Assembly (NCBI RefSeq): GCF_036245645.1
Contig: NZ_BTPE01000002.1
Location: 186,001-250,000 of the forward strand
DNA length: 64,000 bases
Reading direction: 5' to 3'
Source of the DNA: Algoriphagus taiwanensis
Lineage (GTDB): Bacteria > Bacteroidota > Bacteroidia > Cytophagales > Cyclobacteriaceae
A program made the position numbers and the translations under genes. Positions 33,843 through 42,675 of this stretch are shown here, in pieces (position 1 is the stretch's first letter; each line of letters begins with the position of its first letter). The notes beneath the pieces were generated by a model. That model did not search any database and was not told the DNA's origin. It was given only the letters and a program-made list of their open reading frames with translations.

Positions 33843-35087
33843 ATGAATTCTGGACATTTCTTCTTCGTCATTATGGACGTGGAGGGAAAGGTGCTGAAGT
33901 CTAATGGGCTTTTTGAGAAAATAGCACCTCGGTCTACTAATCGAGAGTTTTGGAACTTTTTATCTCTGGATACAGCAGAGGAATTTTGCTATTCGCTAGA
34001 ACTGATGTTGGGCGCTCCAAAAATAAGACGTCACCTGATGCTTGAGCACCCTCTTTGCAATCAAGACTCCTTTTCTCAAATCTGGTGGGAGTTTTCCGTA
34101 GTCACTACTCCTGAGGGGGATATTTCATCGGTGATTGGGATTGGAGTGGGCATTCAGCTATTGGAAGATGAAATGCCTTGGGATAATCTGGTAGATGTTT
34201 TGGGTTTTGGCAAGCTGGTATTGGACAGAAGGCTGAGAATCACTTCATGGGATAGCAGGGTGGAATCTTGGTTTGTCAAAGATGGTTTGGCATGGAAGAA
34301 TAAAGATCTCCTGCAGACTGCAGAGTTTGGAGATGACCCCAACTTGTTTTCCAGTTTGCAAAAATTGCTTGAGGGAGAAAACCCAGTCTTCTTTACCTTT
34401 ATTGGAAATCAAAGGGAGTTTGCCGGACTACTTTACAAGTCGGGACAGGAGTTTCATTTCTTTATGGGACCCAAAGAAAAAAAACCTGCTGAGGCCTTCT
34501 CAAAAAGGATATTTTCTCAAAAGGAAATTAATCTGATTCCTGGTGCAGTATTCATTTTGGACAAGGACTCCTGTTTAGTTCAGCAAAACCAATCTGCAAA
34601 AGAGTGGTCAGAAGTACTTTTTGGGAATTCATGGATTGAAGGAGAAAATTTTGATAAATCAGGCAGTTCGATTGATTCCGTTAAGCTAAAGTACGCCATT
34701 AATGAAGCCTTAGAGGGAAAGCCATTCCTTTTCGAAATCCGGCGATTTTCATCAGGTAGTCAGGCTCTGTTTTGGGACGTGACGGTCAATCCGATTTTTG
34801 AAAATGGGGAGGAGATTCAGGGAGTATTTATCCATATTTGGAATAATTCCAACTTCCAAAATCAGGTGCTCAGGCTTCACCAAGAAAATGAGAAACTCAG
34901 AAGTCTTGCTTTGCAGCCCTCTCATATTTTACGAGGACCTCTATCCAGTATGCTTGGTATTTTAGACTTGATTGATTTTCAGTCTCTCCATGAAGAGAAT
35001 AAAAAATTGATTGGCTATTTAAAACCATTAGCCGAGGATTTGGACAAAAAAATCCGGGAACACGCCAAAAAAACGGGTAACCTCTAA
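33843..35087 (+). CDS. PAS-domain protein ending in an isolated HisKA-like phosphoacceptor segment
   Basis: 414 residues from the ATG at 33843; an in-frame TTG at 33798 lies within a TTGCTTTG sequence that looks like a -7 element, so the ATG is preferred. Two or three PAS-like repeats are suggested by FVIMDVEGKVLKSN, KLVLDRRLRITSWDSR and VFILDKDSCLVQQN. The C-terminus (LQPSHILRGPLSSMLGILDLIDF) is an H-box-like helix of a histidine kinase with the expected His, but only about 45 residues follow: there is no HATPase domain. It may be a phosphotransfer or scaffold protein, or a product of domain loss. Ends in a terminator. Confidence 0.7.
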   Translation: MNSGHFFFVIMDVEGKVLKSNGLFEKIAPRSTNREFWNFLSLDTAEEFCYSLELMLGAPKIRRHLMLEHPLCNQDSFSQIWWEFSVVTTPEGDISSVIGIGVGIQLLEDEMPWDNLVDVLGFGKLVLDRRLRITSWDSRVESWFVKDGLAWKNKDLLQTAEFGDDPNLFSSLQKLLEGENPVFFTFIGNQREFAGLLYKSGQEFHFFMGPKEKKPAEAFSKRIFSQKEINLIPGAVFILDKDSCLVQQNQSAKEWSEVLFGNSWIEGENFDKSGSSIDSVKLKYAINEALEGKPFLFEIRRFSSGSQALFWDVTVNPIFENGEEIQGVFIHIWNNSNFQNQVLRLHQENEKLRSLALQPSHILRGPLSSMLGILDLIDFQSLHEENKKLIGYLKPLAEDLDKKIREHAKKTGNL

Positions 35088-35108
35088 TTAAGGGGAGGTT
35101 ATTTTTTT
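35078..35108 (+). terminator. Intrinsic terminator overlapping the PAS gene stop
   Basis: TAACCTC (35078-35084) pairs with GAGGTTA (35095-35101), followed by seven T. The 5' arm includes the last codons of the PAS protein, and the T-tract overlaps the end of convergent gldH. Confidence 0.75.
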
Positions 35109-35557
35109 AAAATCTTCAGTCCTAAAGCTTCAATTCCTTTTACCTCTTCCTTTCTCATGTATTGGACAAGTTTTACCCTTACCGTTTCTTCTGAAAGTGT
35201 AAGGGGTAACGTGTCATATTTAGTATAGGTATTTCCAAAACCCTTTCCCAAAGGTTTGCCGCTCTTGCTGTCGAATAAAGGGATATTGATCAGTTTGTTT
35301 GATAGAATTCTCATGGAGGTGTCCTCCATGAGAAGCCGAACATAAAGATTTGAGAAGGGATAAGAATCAGCGTATCGGACCGCAATCAAATCAGTTTTCA
35401 TATCGGTTTCCAAGGAGCCAATCTCAAAGGAAAGCGTGTCGGTGACTTGCCAGGAATCCCCTTCAATGGATTGGAATTCTTCAAATAGGCGATCACCTCC
35501 ACACGAGGATAATAGCAAAGTGAATGAAATCAACCCCAAACACAAATACTTACTCAT
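35099..35557 (-). CDS. gldH: Gliding motility lipoprotein GldH
   Basis: 152 residues from the ATG at 35557; the frame is open far upstream inside ricT but lacks sense there. Lipoprotein signal MSKYLCLGLISFTLLLSSCGG with lipobox Cys near 19. The mature part matches GldH: FEEFQSIEGDSWQVTDTLSFE, SNLYVRLLMEDTS, the GFGNTYTKYDTLPL segment, and the C-terminal RVKLVQYMRKEEVKGIEALGLKI. GldH is needed for gliding and T9SS function in Flavobacterium. The start overlaps the ricT stop by 8 nt, the conserved ricT-gldH pairing of Bacteroidetes. Confidence 0.85.
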   Translation of the reverse strand: MSKYLCLGLISFTLLLSSCGGDRLFEEFQSIEGDSWQVTDTLSFEIGSLETDMKTDLIAVRYADSYPFSNLYVRLLMEDTSMRILSNKLINIPLFDSKSGKPLGKGFGNTYTKYDTLPLTLSEETVRVKLVQYMRKEEVKGIEALGLKILKK

Positions 35558-37001
35558 TGCTTCCTTTATTTGGATTTTGATTTCTCCTTGGGGGAAACTT
35601 CCTTTTCTTCTGCTCCTGAGGATTTTCCCCTTGAGCTGAAGGACTGCTTTTCGGTTCTGCCCCCTGTTGATTGACGTTTGGCTTTTGATTGGGATTGGGC
35701 CTGTTTCTAGGCTTCTTTTTTCTTCTGTTTTCCCGATTAGGCTGAGGAGTGGAAGATTGATTTTTCTCCTGAAAATCTGCCCGTGGACGTCTGGTATTAT
35801 CAGAAGAACCTGATTCTTCGTTAGAGCGATTGGGTTTGGGGCTCTGTCCTTGTTGAGATACTGCTTTTTGTTCTCCCTCCGTGGGTCGGGTGTCTTTGCT
35901 GCGTTTCTTTTTCTTCTTTTTCTTTTTAGCAAATTTTTTGTCCAACAACTCCAATTCTCGGGTGGATTGAGCGGCAAGGTCTTCCAACTCGTCCGCCTTG
36001 TCTACTTGCAAATTGAATACCTTTTGGCCTTTTTCGTTGATGGCTTGAATTTCTCTGACTCTATCGCAAGAGATGCTATGCCAGTCGTTGTCATTGTTGT
36101 AGCTAAACCACATCAGTTTTCTGAAGATGTCGGTTTTTTGGAGTTTGGCAGGGCCCTGTTCAGTCTGTAGAGGACGATCAATGGATGGAATATCTTTGAT
36201 TGCATCCATGTAGGTGTCCAGCTCATAGTTGAGGCAGCATTTCAGTCTTCCACACTGTCCACTGAGCTTACTTGGGTTCAAAGAAAGGTTTTGATATCGG
36301 GCAGCAGAAGTGGTGACATTTTTGAAATCGACCAGCCAAGTGGAACAGCAAAGTTCCCGTCCGCAGACTCCGATTCCTCCTAGTCTCCCGGCCTCTTGTC
36401 TGAGGCTGATTTGTCGCATTTCTACGCGGATTTTGAATTCCCCAGCCAATACCTTTATCAGTTCTCTGAAATCTACCCGGTCTTCTGCGGAATAGTAAAA
36501 AGTAGCCTTGGAGTTATCGGCTTGGTACTCCACATCAGACATTTTCATTTGCAGACCAAGCTCATCTACGATTTGCTTGCATCGATAGAGTGTGGGAATT
36601 TCCCGGTTTTTGGCTTCTTCCCATTTTTCTATATCCTTTTCATTAGCTAATCGGTAAATCCTCGTGATGTTATCATCGTTTCGGATTTTCCTTTTTTGCA
36701 TTTGAAGTCTGACCAATTCCCCTTGGAGAGAAACATAGCCGATATGATGTCCACTAGGTACATCCACTACGACAGGGTCACCGGTATTGAGGGAGAGGTA
36801 ATCTACGTTTCGGAAGTATTCTTTTCTTCCTCCTTTGAATTTGACCTCAACAATATCAAAATTATCGACCTGCGGGATTCCCAAGTGGGAAAGCCAGTCA
36901 AAAGAATTCATTTTATTACAATCGCTCGTGCCGCAGGTGCCGTTGTTTTGGCATCCACCTGTTCCTCCGGAGGAGGTAGAGCAAGTACTGCATCCAGACA
37001 T
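35550..37001 (-). CDS. ricT: RicT/YaaT PSP1-domain protein with basic low-complexity tail
   Basis: 483 residues. N-terminus is Cys-rich (seven Cys in the first 30 residues), followed by the PSP1 domain. The Fe-S cysteine motifs of RicT are present: GVCGRELCCSTW and SGQCGRLKCCLNYE. In Bacillus RicT works with RicA/RicF in RNase Y-dependent mRNA maturation; the Bacteroidetes role is less clear. From about residue 345 the protein is disordered and strongly basic (FAKKKKKKKKRSK, then Pro/Asn/Gln/Arg-rich to the end), which suggests nucleic-acid contact. ATG at 37001; overlaps gldH. Confidence 0.9.
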   Translation of the reverse strand: MSGCSTCSTSSGGTGGCQNNGTCGTSDCNKMNSFDWLSHLGIPQVDNFDIVEVKFKGGRKEYFRNVDYLSLNTGDPVVVDVPSGHHIGYVSLQGELVRLQMQKRKIRNDDNITRIYRLANEKDIEKWEEAKNREIPTLYRCKQIVDELGLQMKMSDVEYQADNSKATFYYSAEDRVDFRELIKVLAGEFKIRVEMRQISLRQEAGRLGGIGVCGRELCCSTWLVDFKNVTTSAARYQNLSLNPSKLSGQCGRLKCCLNYELDTYMDAIKDIPSIDRPLQTEQGPAKLQKTDIFRKLMWFSYNNDNDWHSISCDRVREIQAINEKGQKVFNLQVDKADELEDLAAQSTRELELLDKKFAKKKKKKKKRSKDTRPTEGEQKAVSQQGQSPKPNRSNEESGSSDNTRRPRADFQEKNQSSTPQPNRENRRKKKPRNRPNPNQKPNVNQQGAEPKSSPSAQGENPQEQKKRKFPPRRNQNPNKGSNE

Positions 37002-37040
37002 AATTTATATTCAGGGCTTTCGCCTCGTTTAGTTTTGGGT

Positions 37041-38330
37041 TTATTTCATCAATTTCAAAATATCCTGGCCGATGTCTTTTCTAAAATAGACTTGGTTCCA
37101 AGAAATTGAATTTACTGTGGAGTAGGCATTGTTTAAAGCCTCTTCCAAGGTATTGCCTTTTCCCGTCACTGCAAGGACACGGCCACCTTGATTGGTAAGC
37201 TTTCCTTCCGAATTCCTTGCGGTACCTGCATGGAAAATAATCCCTTTTGGCTCTCCCTCTGGAAAAGAAATGGGGAATCCTTTTGGGTATGATCCGGGGT
37301 AACCTCCGGAGACCATGACCACTGTGGTGGAATAATCCGGAGAAATTTCCAATTGGTATTGATCAAGATTTCCTTGGCCCATTGCATGGAGCATTTCGAG
37401 GAAATCACTCTCGATTCTGGGAAGAACAGCTTCGGTTTCAGGGTCTCCCATTCTCACGTTGTATTCAATTACATAAGGATCTCCGTTTTTATTCATCAAA
37501 CCGATGAAAAGAAAGCCTTTGTAATCGATATTTTCCTTGGCCAATCCGTCGATGGTCGGTTTTACGATGCGCTCTTCTACTTTTTTCATGAAGTCTTCGT
37601 CCGCAAAAATCACAGGACTCACTGCACCCATACCTCCGGTATTCAATCCGGTATCCCCCTCACCGATTCTCTTGTAATCCTTGGCTTCCGGCAGAATTTT
37701 ATAGCTTTTTCCATCAGTAGCTACAAATACAGAAAGCTCAATGCCGGTTAAGAATTCTTCTACGACCACTTTTGAAGATGCCTCACCAAACTTCGCCTCC
37801 AAAAGCATTTCCTTCAGGGAAGATTTGGCTTCTTCCAGAGTCTGACAGATCAACACCCCTTTTCCTGCTGCCAATCCATCGGCTTTGAGTACAATAGGAA
37901 GAGATTGCTTTTCCAGATAGGCAAGACCGCTTTCGATTTGGTCTGGGGTGAAAGTTTCATAGGCGGCCGTGGGCACACCGTTTCTGAGCATGAATCGCTT
38001 AGAAAAGTCTTTACTGCCCTCCAATGTCGCTCCCAAGCTACCAGGACCGACTACAGGAAGCTTGGCCGTCTCCCGCTGTGATCGAAGATAGTCAACCAAT
38101 CCTTTGACCAAAGGCTCTTCCGGGCCTACGACCACAAGGTCTATTTTCTCATTTAGTATGAACTGGTGCAAGGCTGGAAAGTCTGTGGCAGAAATAGCCA
38201 CATTTTCAGCAATCTCTGCTGTACCTGCATTGCCTGGTGCCACAAAAAGTCTGGAGCATTGGGGACTTTGTGCCATTTTCCAAGCGAAGGCATGCTCTCG
38301 TCCTCCGCTACCCAATAAGAGTATATTCAT
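37041..38330 (-). CDS. purD: Phosphoribosylamine--glycine ligase (PurD)
   Basis: 429 residues, full length. GARS motifs: MNILLLGSGGREHAFAWKMAQS, VVVGPEEPLVKGL, the ATP-grasp segment LPIVLKADGLAAGKGV, GGMGAVSP, and VIEYNVRMGDPETEAVLPR. Catalyses 5-phosphoribosylamine + glycine + ATP to GAR, step 2 of purine synthesis. ATG at 38330, 17 bp downstream of recQ, which may share a transcript. No other pur gene is in the window. Confidence 0.97.
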   Translation of the reverse strand: MNILLLGSGGREHAFAWKMAQSPQCSRLFVAPGNAGTAEIAENVAISATDFPALHQFILNEKIDLVVVGPEEPLVKGLVDYLRSQRETAKLPVVGPGSLGATLEGSKDFSKRFMLRNGVPTAAYETFTPDQIESGLAYLEKQSLPIVLKADGLAAGKGVLICQTLEEAKSSLKEMLLEAKFGEASSKVVVEEFLTGIELSVFVATDGKSYKILPEAKDYKRIGEGDTGLNTGGMGAVSPVIFADEDFMKKVEERIVKPTIDGLAKENIDYKGFLFIGLMNKNGDPYVIEYNVRMGDPETEAVLPRIESDFLEMLHAMGQGNLDQYQLEISPDYSTTVVMVSGGYPGSYPKGFPISFPEGEPKGIIFHAGTARNSEGKLTNQGGRVLAVTGKGNTLEEALNNAYSTVNSISWNQVYFRKDIGQDILKLMK

Positions 38331-38347
38331 TTAATCGTTTCGGTTAT

Positions 38348-40525
38348 TTAATTGGCATGTTGGGAAATAAACTTGATCCTATAGACCCGTAGCTCGTCTT
38401 CTGCGAAGTCTTCGTCACTCAGTTCTTCCAGTGCCGTTTTGATGTGATCGGTTTCTGCATTCATAAAGTAGTCATGGAGAATCTCCTCTCGCTCCTCATC
38501 CATGATGTGGTGAATGTAGTAATCGATGTTGAGTTTGGTACCGCTGTAGATAATCTGCTCCACTTCTTGGAGTAGTTCATCCATGGAAATATTGAGATTT
38601 TCGGCAATCTCATCCAGGTCGATTTTGCGGTCAATCTGCTGGATAATGGAGATTTTTACTTTGGATCTGTTGCCGGATGTCTTGACTACGACATCTGAGG
38701 CGGTTTCGATCTCGTTTTCCTCTACATAGTTTGCAATTACCTTGAGGAAGGGTGCCCCAAATTTGGCCACTTTACCCATGCCCACTCCATTGATTTGAGC
38801 GAGTTCCTCACGGGTGGTGGGGTAGACTGTGGCCATTTCTTCCAAAGAGGGATCTTGAAAGATGACGTATGGAGGAAGCCCTTTTGCGCGGGCTACTTTT
38901 TTCCTCTCGGCTTTAAGAAGTTCGAAAAGCTTTTCATCGTAAGCCGGACCTGTAGATACGGTGACTTCCTGAGTTTCTTCCTCAGTTAGCTTTTCAAAGT
39001 CATGATCTTTGAACAGATCGACAGAGAAAGGAGAGTCCATGTATTCCTGACCCTTCTGAGTCAATTTGAGCACTCCGTAGTTTTCGATGTCCTTTTCCAG
39101 AAAAGCCAAAATCATGGCCTGTCTGATGATGGATATCCAATGTTTCTCCTCTTCTTCTTTGCCTTGACCAAAAACAGGTAGGAGGTCATGCTTGTAGCTG
39201 GAAACGTATTCGTCCATTTCTCCGCGGATGACTTTGACCAAATGGGTAAGGTTGAATCGCTCCTTGGTCTGCTGCACTGCTTGAAGGGCTGTAAGCAAAA
39301 ACTCCATTCCCTCGAAGGTTTCTCTTTCTCTTTTGCAGTTGTCACAGAATCCGCAGTCTTCCTCCATCATTTCGCCGAAATAATTGAGGATAAATTTCCT
39401 TCTACAAACGCCTGTTTCTGCATAAGCAGCCATTTCCTGCAGAAGCAGTTTGGCGTTTTCCCTTTCGGTTACTGCCTTGTCCTTGTTGAATTTGTCCAGC
39501 TTGATGATGTCCTCATAGCGATAAAACATCAGACAATGGCCTTCAAGCCCGTCACGACCTGCTCTTCCAGTCTCCTGGTAATAGCCTTCCAGAGATTTTG
39601 GCACATCGTAGTGAATCACGTATCGGACGTCAGGCTTATCAATCCCCATCCCAAAGGCGATGGTGGCTACGATGACATCGAGTTCTTCGTTTAGGAAATC
39701 ATCCTGAGTTTTGATCCGGACAGCTGAGTCAAGCCCCGCATGGTAAGGTGCAGCATTGACTTGGTTTACCTTGAGCAGTTCGGCAATTTCCTCTACTTTC
39801 TTTCTACTGAGGCAATAAATGATTCCCGATTTGCCTTTGTGCTGCTTGATGAATTTGATGAGTGCTTTTTTGCTCTCATTCTTCACCTTGGGCCGCACTT
39901 CATAGAAGAGATTGGTTCGGTTGAAAGAAGATTTGAACACATCCGCTTCTTCCATTTGTAGATTTCGCTGAATATCCTGCTGCACCTTGGGAGTAGCTGT
40001 GGCAGTAAGGGCAATGATCGGAAGATTGGGGGCGATTTGCCCTACAATGGATTTGATCTTTCGGTATTCAGGTCTGAAATCATGTCCCCATTCTGAGATA
40101 CAATGAGCTTCATCGATAGCTACAAAACTAAGCTTGGCAGTTTTGAGAAAGGTGATGTTTTCCTCTTTGGTGAGGGATTCAGGGGCTACGTAGAGTAGTT
40201 TGGTTTTCCCTTTCAATACCTCACTTTTGACTTTGGTGGCTTCTGCTTTTGTAAGTGTAGAGTTCAGAAAATGCGCATTAATTCCAACAGCATTCAACTG
40301 GTCTACCTGATTTTTCATCAAGGCTATCAAAGGAGAAATCACAATGGCCGTACCCTCATTAACTACTGCAGGGAGCTGGTAACACAAAGATTTTCCTGCA
40401 CCGGTGGGCATGATCACAAACGTGTTCCGCTTATTCAGCAGATTGTCTACAATGGGTTCTTGATTCCCACGAAACTGGCTGAATCCGAAGATTTTCTTAA
40501 GGTCTGCTTTGACTTTTTCCTCCAC
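38348..40525 (-). CDS. recQ: ATP-dependent DNA helicase RecQ
   Basis: 725 residues. Helicase core with GAGKS (42-46) and DEAH (AIDEAHCISEWGHDFR), AFGMGIDKPDVRYVIH and QETGRAGRDG motifs; RecQ C-terminal zinc cysteines (VCRRKFILNYFG then CGFCDNCKRE); winged-helix RQC; HRDC-type domain (EEMATVYPTTREELAQINGVGMGK). An unusually long tail of about 110 residues follows HRDC. It unwinds DNA 3'-5' in recombination repair. A stop codon lies just upstream and the only good initiator is GTG at 40525. Divergent from kdsD. Confidence 0.95.
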   Translation of the reverse strand: MEEKVKADLKKIFGFSQFRGNQEPIVDNLLNKRNTFVIMPTGAGKSLCYQLPAVVNEGTAIVISPLIALMKNQVDQLNAVGINAHFLNSTLTKAEATKVKSEVLKGKTKLLYVAPESLTKEENITFLKTAKLSFVAIDEAHCISEWGHDFRPEYRKIKSIVGQIAPNLPIIALTATATPKVQQDIQRNLQMEEADVFKSSFNRTNLFYEVRPKVKNESKKALIKFIKQHKGKSGIIYCLSRKKVEEIAELLKVNQVNAAPYHAGLDSAVRIKTQDDFLNEELDVIVATIAFGMGIDKPDVRYVIHYDVPKSLEGYYQETGRAGRDGLEGHCLMFYRYEDIIKLDKFNKDKAVTERENAKLLLQEMAAYAETGVCRRKFILNYFGEMMEEDCGFCDNCKRERETFEGMEFLLTALQAVQQTKERFNLTHLVKVIRGEMDEYVSSYKHDLLPVFGQGKEEEEKHWISIIRQAMILAFLEKDIENYGVLKLTQKGQEYMDSPFSVDLFKDHDFEKLTEEETQEVTVSTGPAYDEKLFELLKAERKKVARAKGLPPYVIFQDPSLEEMATVYPTTREELAQINGVGMGKVAKFGAPFLKVIANYVEENEIETASDVVVKTSGNRSKVKISIIQQIDRKIDLDEIAENLNISMDELLQEVEQIIYSGTKLNIDYYIHHIMDEEREEILHDYFMNAETDHIKTALEELSDEDFAEDELRVYRIKFISQHAN

Positions 40526-40584
40526 TTGAAGAAAGGGCTAGTAAGGTTATAATCCCAGTAAACAGGATTGAATGATTAGTTTTT

Positions 40585-40592
40585 TACCTTTG
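40585..40592 (+). promoter_or_regulatory. Bacteroidetes -7 element for kdsD-manC
   Basis: TACCTTTG, perfect for TAnnTTTG, 30 bp before the TTG start of kdsD. Predicted transcript start near 40597. Confidence 0.6.
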
Positions 40593-40621
40593 TACAAAAT
40601 TAATGATAAACGCAGGTAAAA

Positions 40622-41590
40622 TTGAATTTAGCTAAAAATATTAGAAATACTGCTTCCCGGGTTTTGCAAAATGAGGCAAATGCGATTTTGGGGGTAGTTG
40701 ATTTTTTAAATGGAGATTTTGAAGCATGTGTGGAGCAGATTTTGGCTTCCAAAGGACGAGTCGTGGTGACCGGTGTAGGCAAAAGTGCCATCATCGCCAA
40801 CAAGATTGTGGCTACGCTCAATTCCACAGGAACACCCGCCTTGTTCATGCATGCCGCGGACGCTATTCATGGTGATTTGGGTATGGTGCAAGAACATGAT
40901 GTGGTTATTTGTATCTCCAAATCCGGAAATACTCCGGAAATCAAAGTTTTGGTTCCTCTTCTCAAAAAGCTGGGTTCGGTCTTGGTTGCCTTGGTTTCCA
41001 ATGTGAATTCTTATCTCGCTGAGCAGGCAGATTTTGTTCTGAATGCGACCATAGGAGAGGAGGCTTGTCCGCACAATCTGGCTCCGACTACAAGTACTAC
41101 TGTTCATTTAGCCTTAGGCGATGCCTTGGCTGTTTGTTTACTTGAGGCAAGAGGATTTACTTCAGATGACTTTGCCAAGTATCATCCTGGAGGGTCTTTG
41201 GGTAAGCAGCTTTACCTGAGGGTAAATGATATTCTTTCCAAAACCCAAGTACCTGTGGTATCTGAAGAGGCCAGTCTTGCGGAGGTCATTGTGGAAATAT
41301 CAGGAAAACGTTTGGGTGCCACTGCCGTACTAGATTCAGTAGGTAATCTGAAAGGGATTATTACTGACGGTGATTTGCGGAGAATGCTTCAAAAAAGCTT
41401 GGATATCGCCAATCTCAAAGCCAAAGATATCATGACTGTCAACCCAAAAACCATTGATGCGGATGAATTTGCCATTCGAGCGCTCAATTTGATGCGCAAT
41501 CACAATATCACGCAGTTGGTTGCTTTGGACGGGGGAAAAATCGGAGGATTTATCCATATTCATGACCTGATGAAAGAAGGAATTGTTTAA
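40622..41590 (+). CDS. kdsD: D-arabinose-5-phosphate isomerase (KpsF/GutQ family)
   Basis: 322 residues. SIS domain (about 30-170) with VTGVGKSAIIANKIVATL, HAADAIHGDLGM and SKSGNTPE, followed by two CBS domains (DILSKTQVPVV..., DIMTVNPKTI...). Converts D-ribulose 5-phosphate to D-arabinose 5-phosphate, precursor of Kdo in LPS. The frame starts with TTG at 40622; the nearby ATG at 40603 is out of frame and stops after 10 codons. The TTG is 30 bp after a perfect -7 element. manC follows 7 bp downstream, making a two-gene surface-polysaccharide unit. Confidence 0.9.
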   Translation: MNLAKNIRNTASRVLQNEANAILGVVDFLNGDFEACVEQILASKGRVVVTGVGKSAIIANKIVATLNSTGTPALFMHAADAIHGDLGMVQEHDVVICISKSGNTPEIKVLVPLLKKLGSVLVALVSNVNSYLAEQADFVLNATIGEEACPHNLAPTTSTTVHLALGDALAVCLLEARGFTSDDFAKYHPGGSLGKQLYLRVNDILSKTQVPVVSEEASLAEVIVEISGKRLGATAVLDSVGNLKGIITDGDLRRMLQKSLDIANLKAKDIMTVNPKTIDADEFAIRALNLMRNHNITQLVALDGGKIGGFIHIHDLMKEGIV

Positions 41591-41597
41591 GCCAAGC

Positions 41598-42674
41598 ATG
41601 AAGCAAAAGCCCTATATCGTAATTATGGCCGGGGGAATAGGTTCCCGTTTTTGGCCTTACAGCCGGAAAAATAAACCCAAGCAATTTCTGGACATCTTGG
41701 GTGCCGGTCGTTCACTTTTGCAGATGACCTATGATCGATTTAGAGAAGTGGCTGATCCAAGTCGGTTTCTTATCGTCACACACAAGAATTACCTTAATCT
41801 CGTACTTGAACAACTTCCGGAATTAAATCCTGATCAAATCCTAGCCGAACCCCTTCAGAAAAATACAGCTAATTGTATCGCATATTCGGCTTATAAAATT
41901 CACGCTTTTGATCCAGAAGCTACCTTGATTGTCACTCCTGCGGATCATTTGATCCTGAGAGAAAACCGGTTTCAGGAATCCATCCAAAAGGCTTTGGACG
42001 CAGCCCAAGAAGAGGGACATTTGATTACGATCGGGATCAAACCCAATCGGCCTGAAACGGGGTATGGCTACATCCAGTACCATGAGGATATTCAGCAAGG
42101 CTCTGCTCAAAAAGTTAAAACCTTCACAGAAAAGCCCAATTCCAAGCTTGCAAAGGCTTTTTTTGAAAGTGGGGATTTCGTCTGGAACTCGGGGATGTTT
42201 GTCTGGAAGGTGAAAAGTCTCATAGACGCATTCAAAGCTCATATGCCGGATGTGGCCGAGGTTTTTGAAGAGGGCTCGGAGCACTTTGGTAAAGCCACGG
42301 AAGAGGAATTTTTAAACCGGGCCTATACTCTCGTCAAAAATATTTCCATTGACTATGGGATCCTTGAAAAGTCCGATCAAGTCTACGTAGTGCTAGGGGA
42401 TTTTGGATGGTCAGATTTGGGTTCTTGGAGAAGCCTTCATGAAATCAGAGAAAAGGACGAACATGACAACGTCGTCGAAGCCAATGGGATGCTATTTGAC
42501 ACCCATCACTCTTACATCAAATCTCATTCAGAAAAGTTGGTGGTAGTTCAGGGACTGGAAAATTACCTGATCAGTGATACAGACAATGTCCTTCTGATCT
42601 GCAAGCTTGACGCCGAGAAGAAGTTCCGGGAGTTTGTAAGCAATGCCCGAAAGAAAGGGGAGGACTTCGTTTGA
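41598..42674 (+). CDS. manC: Mannose-1-phosphate guanylyltransferase
   Basis: 358 residues from the ATG at 41598 (a TTG five codons earlier is in the kdsD stop region). Signature AGGIGSRFWPYSRKNKPKQFL begins at residue 11 (nucleotide and catalytic loop); VTPADHLI; GIKPNRPETGYGYI; VKTFTEKP; FVWNSGMFVW; GDFGWSDLGSW. No C-terminal phosphomannose isomerase domain, so a single-function enzyme making GDP-mannose, precursor for mannose- and fucose-containing glycans. Co-transcribed with kdsD; stop codon 1 bp from the convergent kinase gene. Confidence 0.93.
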   Translation: MKQKPYIVIMAGGIGSRFWPYSRKNKPKQFLDILGAGRSLLQMTYDRFREVADPSRFLIVTHKNYLNLVLEQLPELNPDQILAEPLQKNTANCIAYSAYKIHAFDPEATLIVTPADHLILRENRFQESIQKALDAAQEEGHLITIGIKPNRPETGYGYIQYHEDIQQGSAQKVKTFTEKPNSKLAKAFFESGDFVWNSGMFVWKVKSLIDAFKAHMPDVAEVFEEGSEHFGKATEEEFLNRAYTLVKNISIDYGILEKSDQVYVVLGDFGWSDLGSWRSLHEIREKDEHDNVVEANGMLFDTHHSYIKSHSEKLVVVQGLENYLISDTDNVLLICKLDAEKKFREFVSNARKKGEDFV

Positions 42675-42675
42675 T

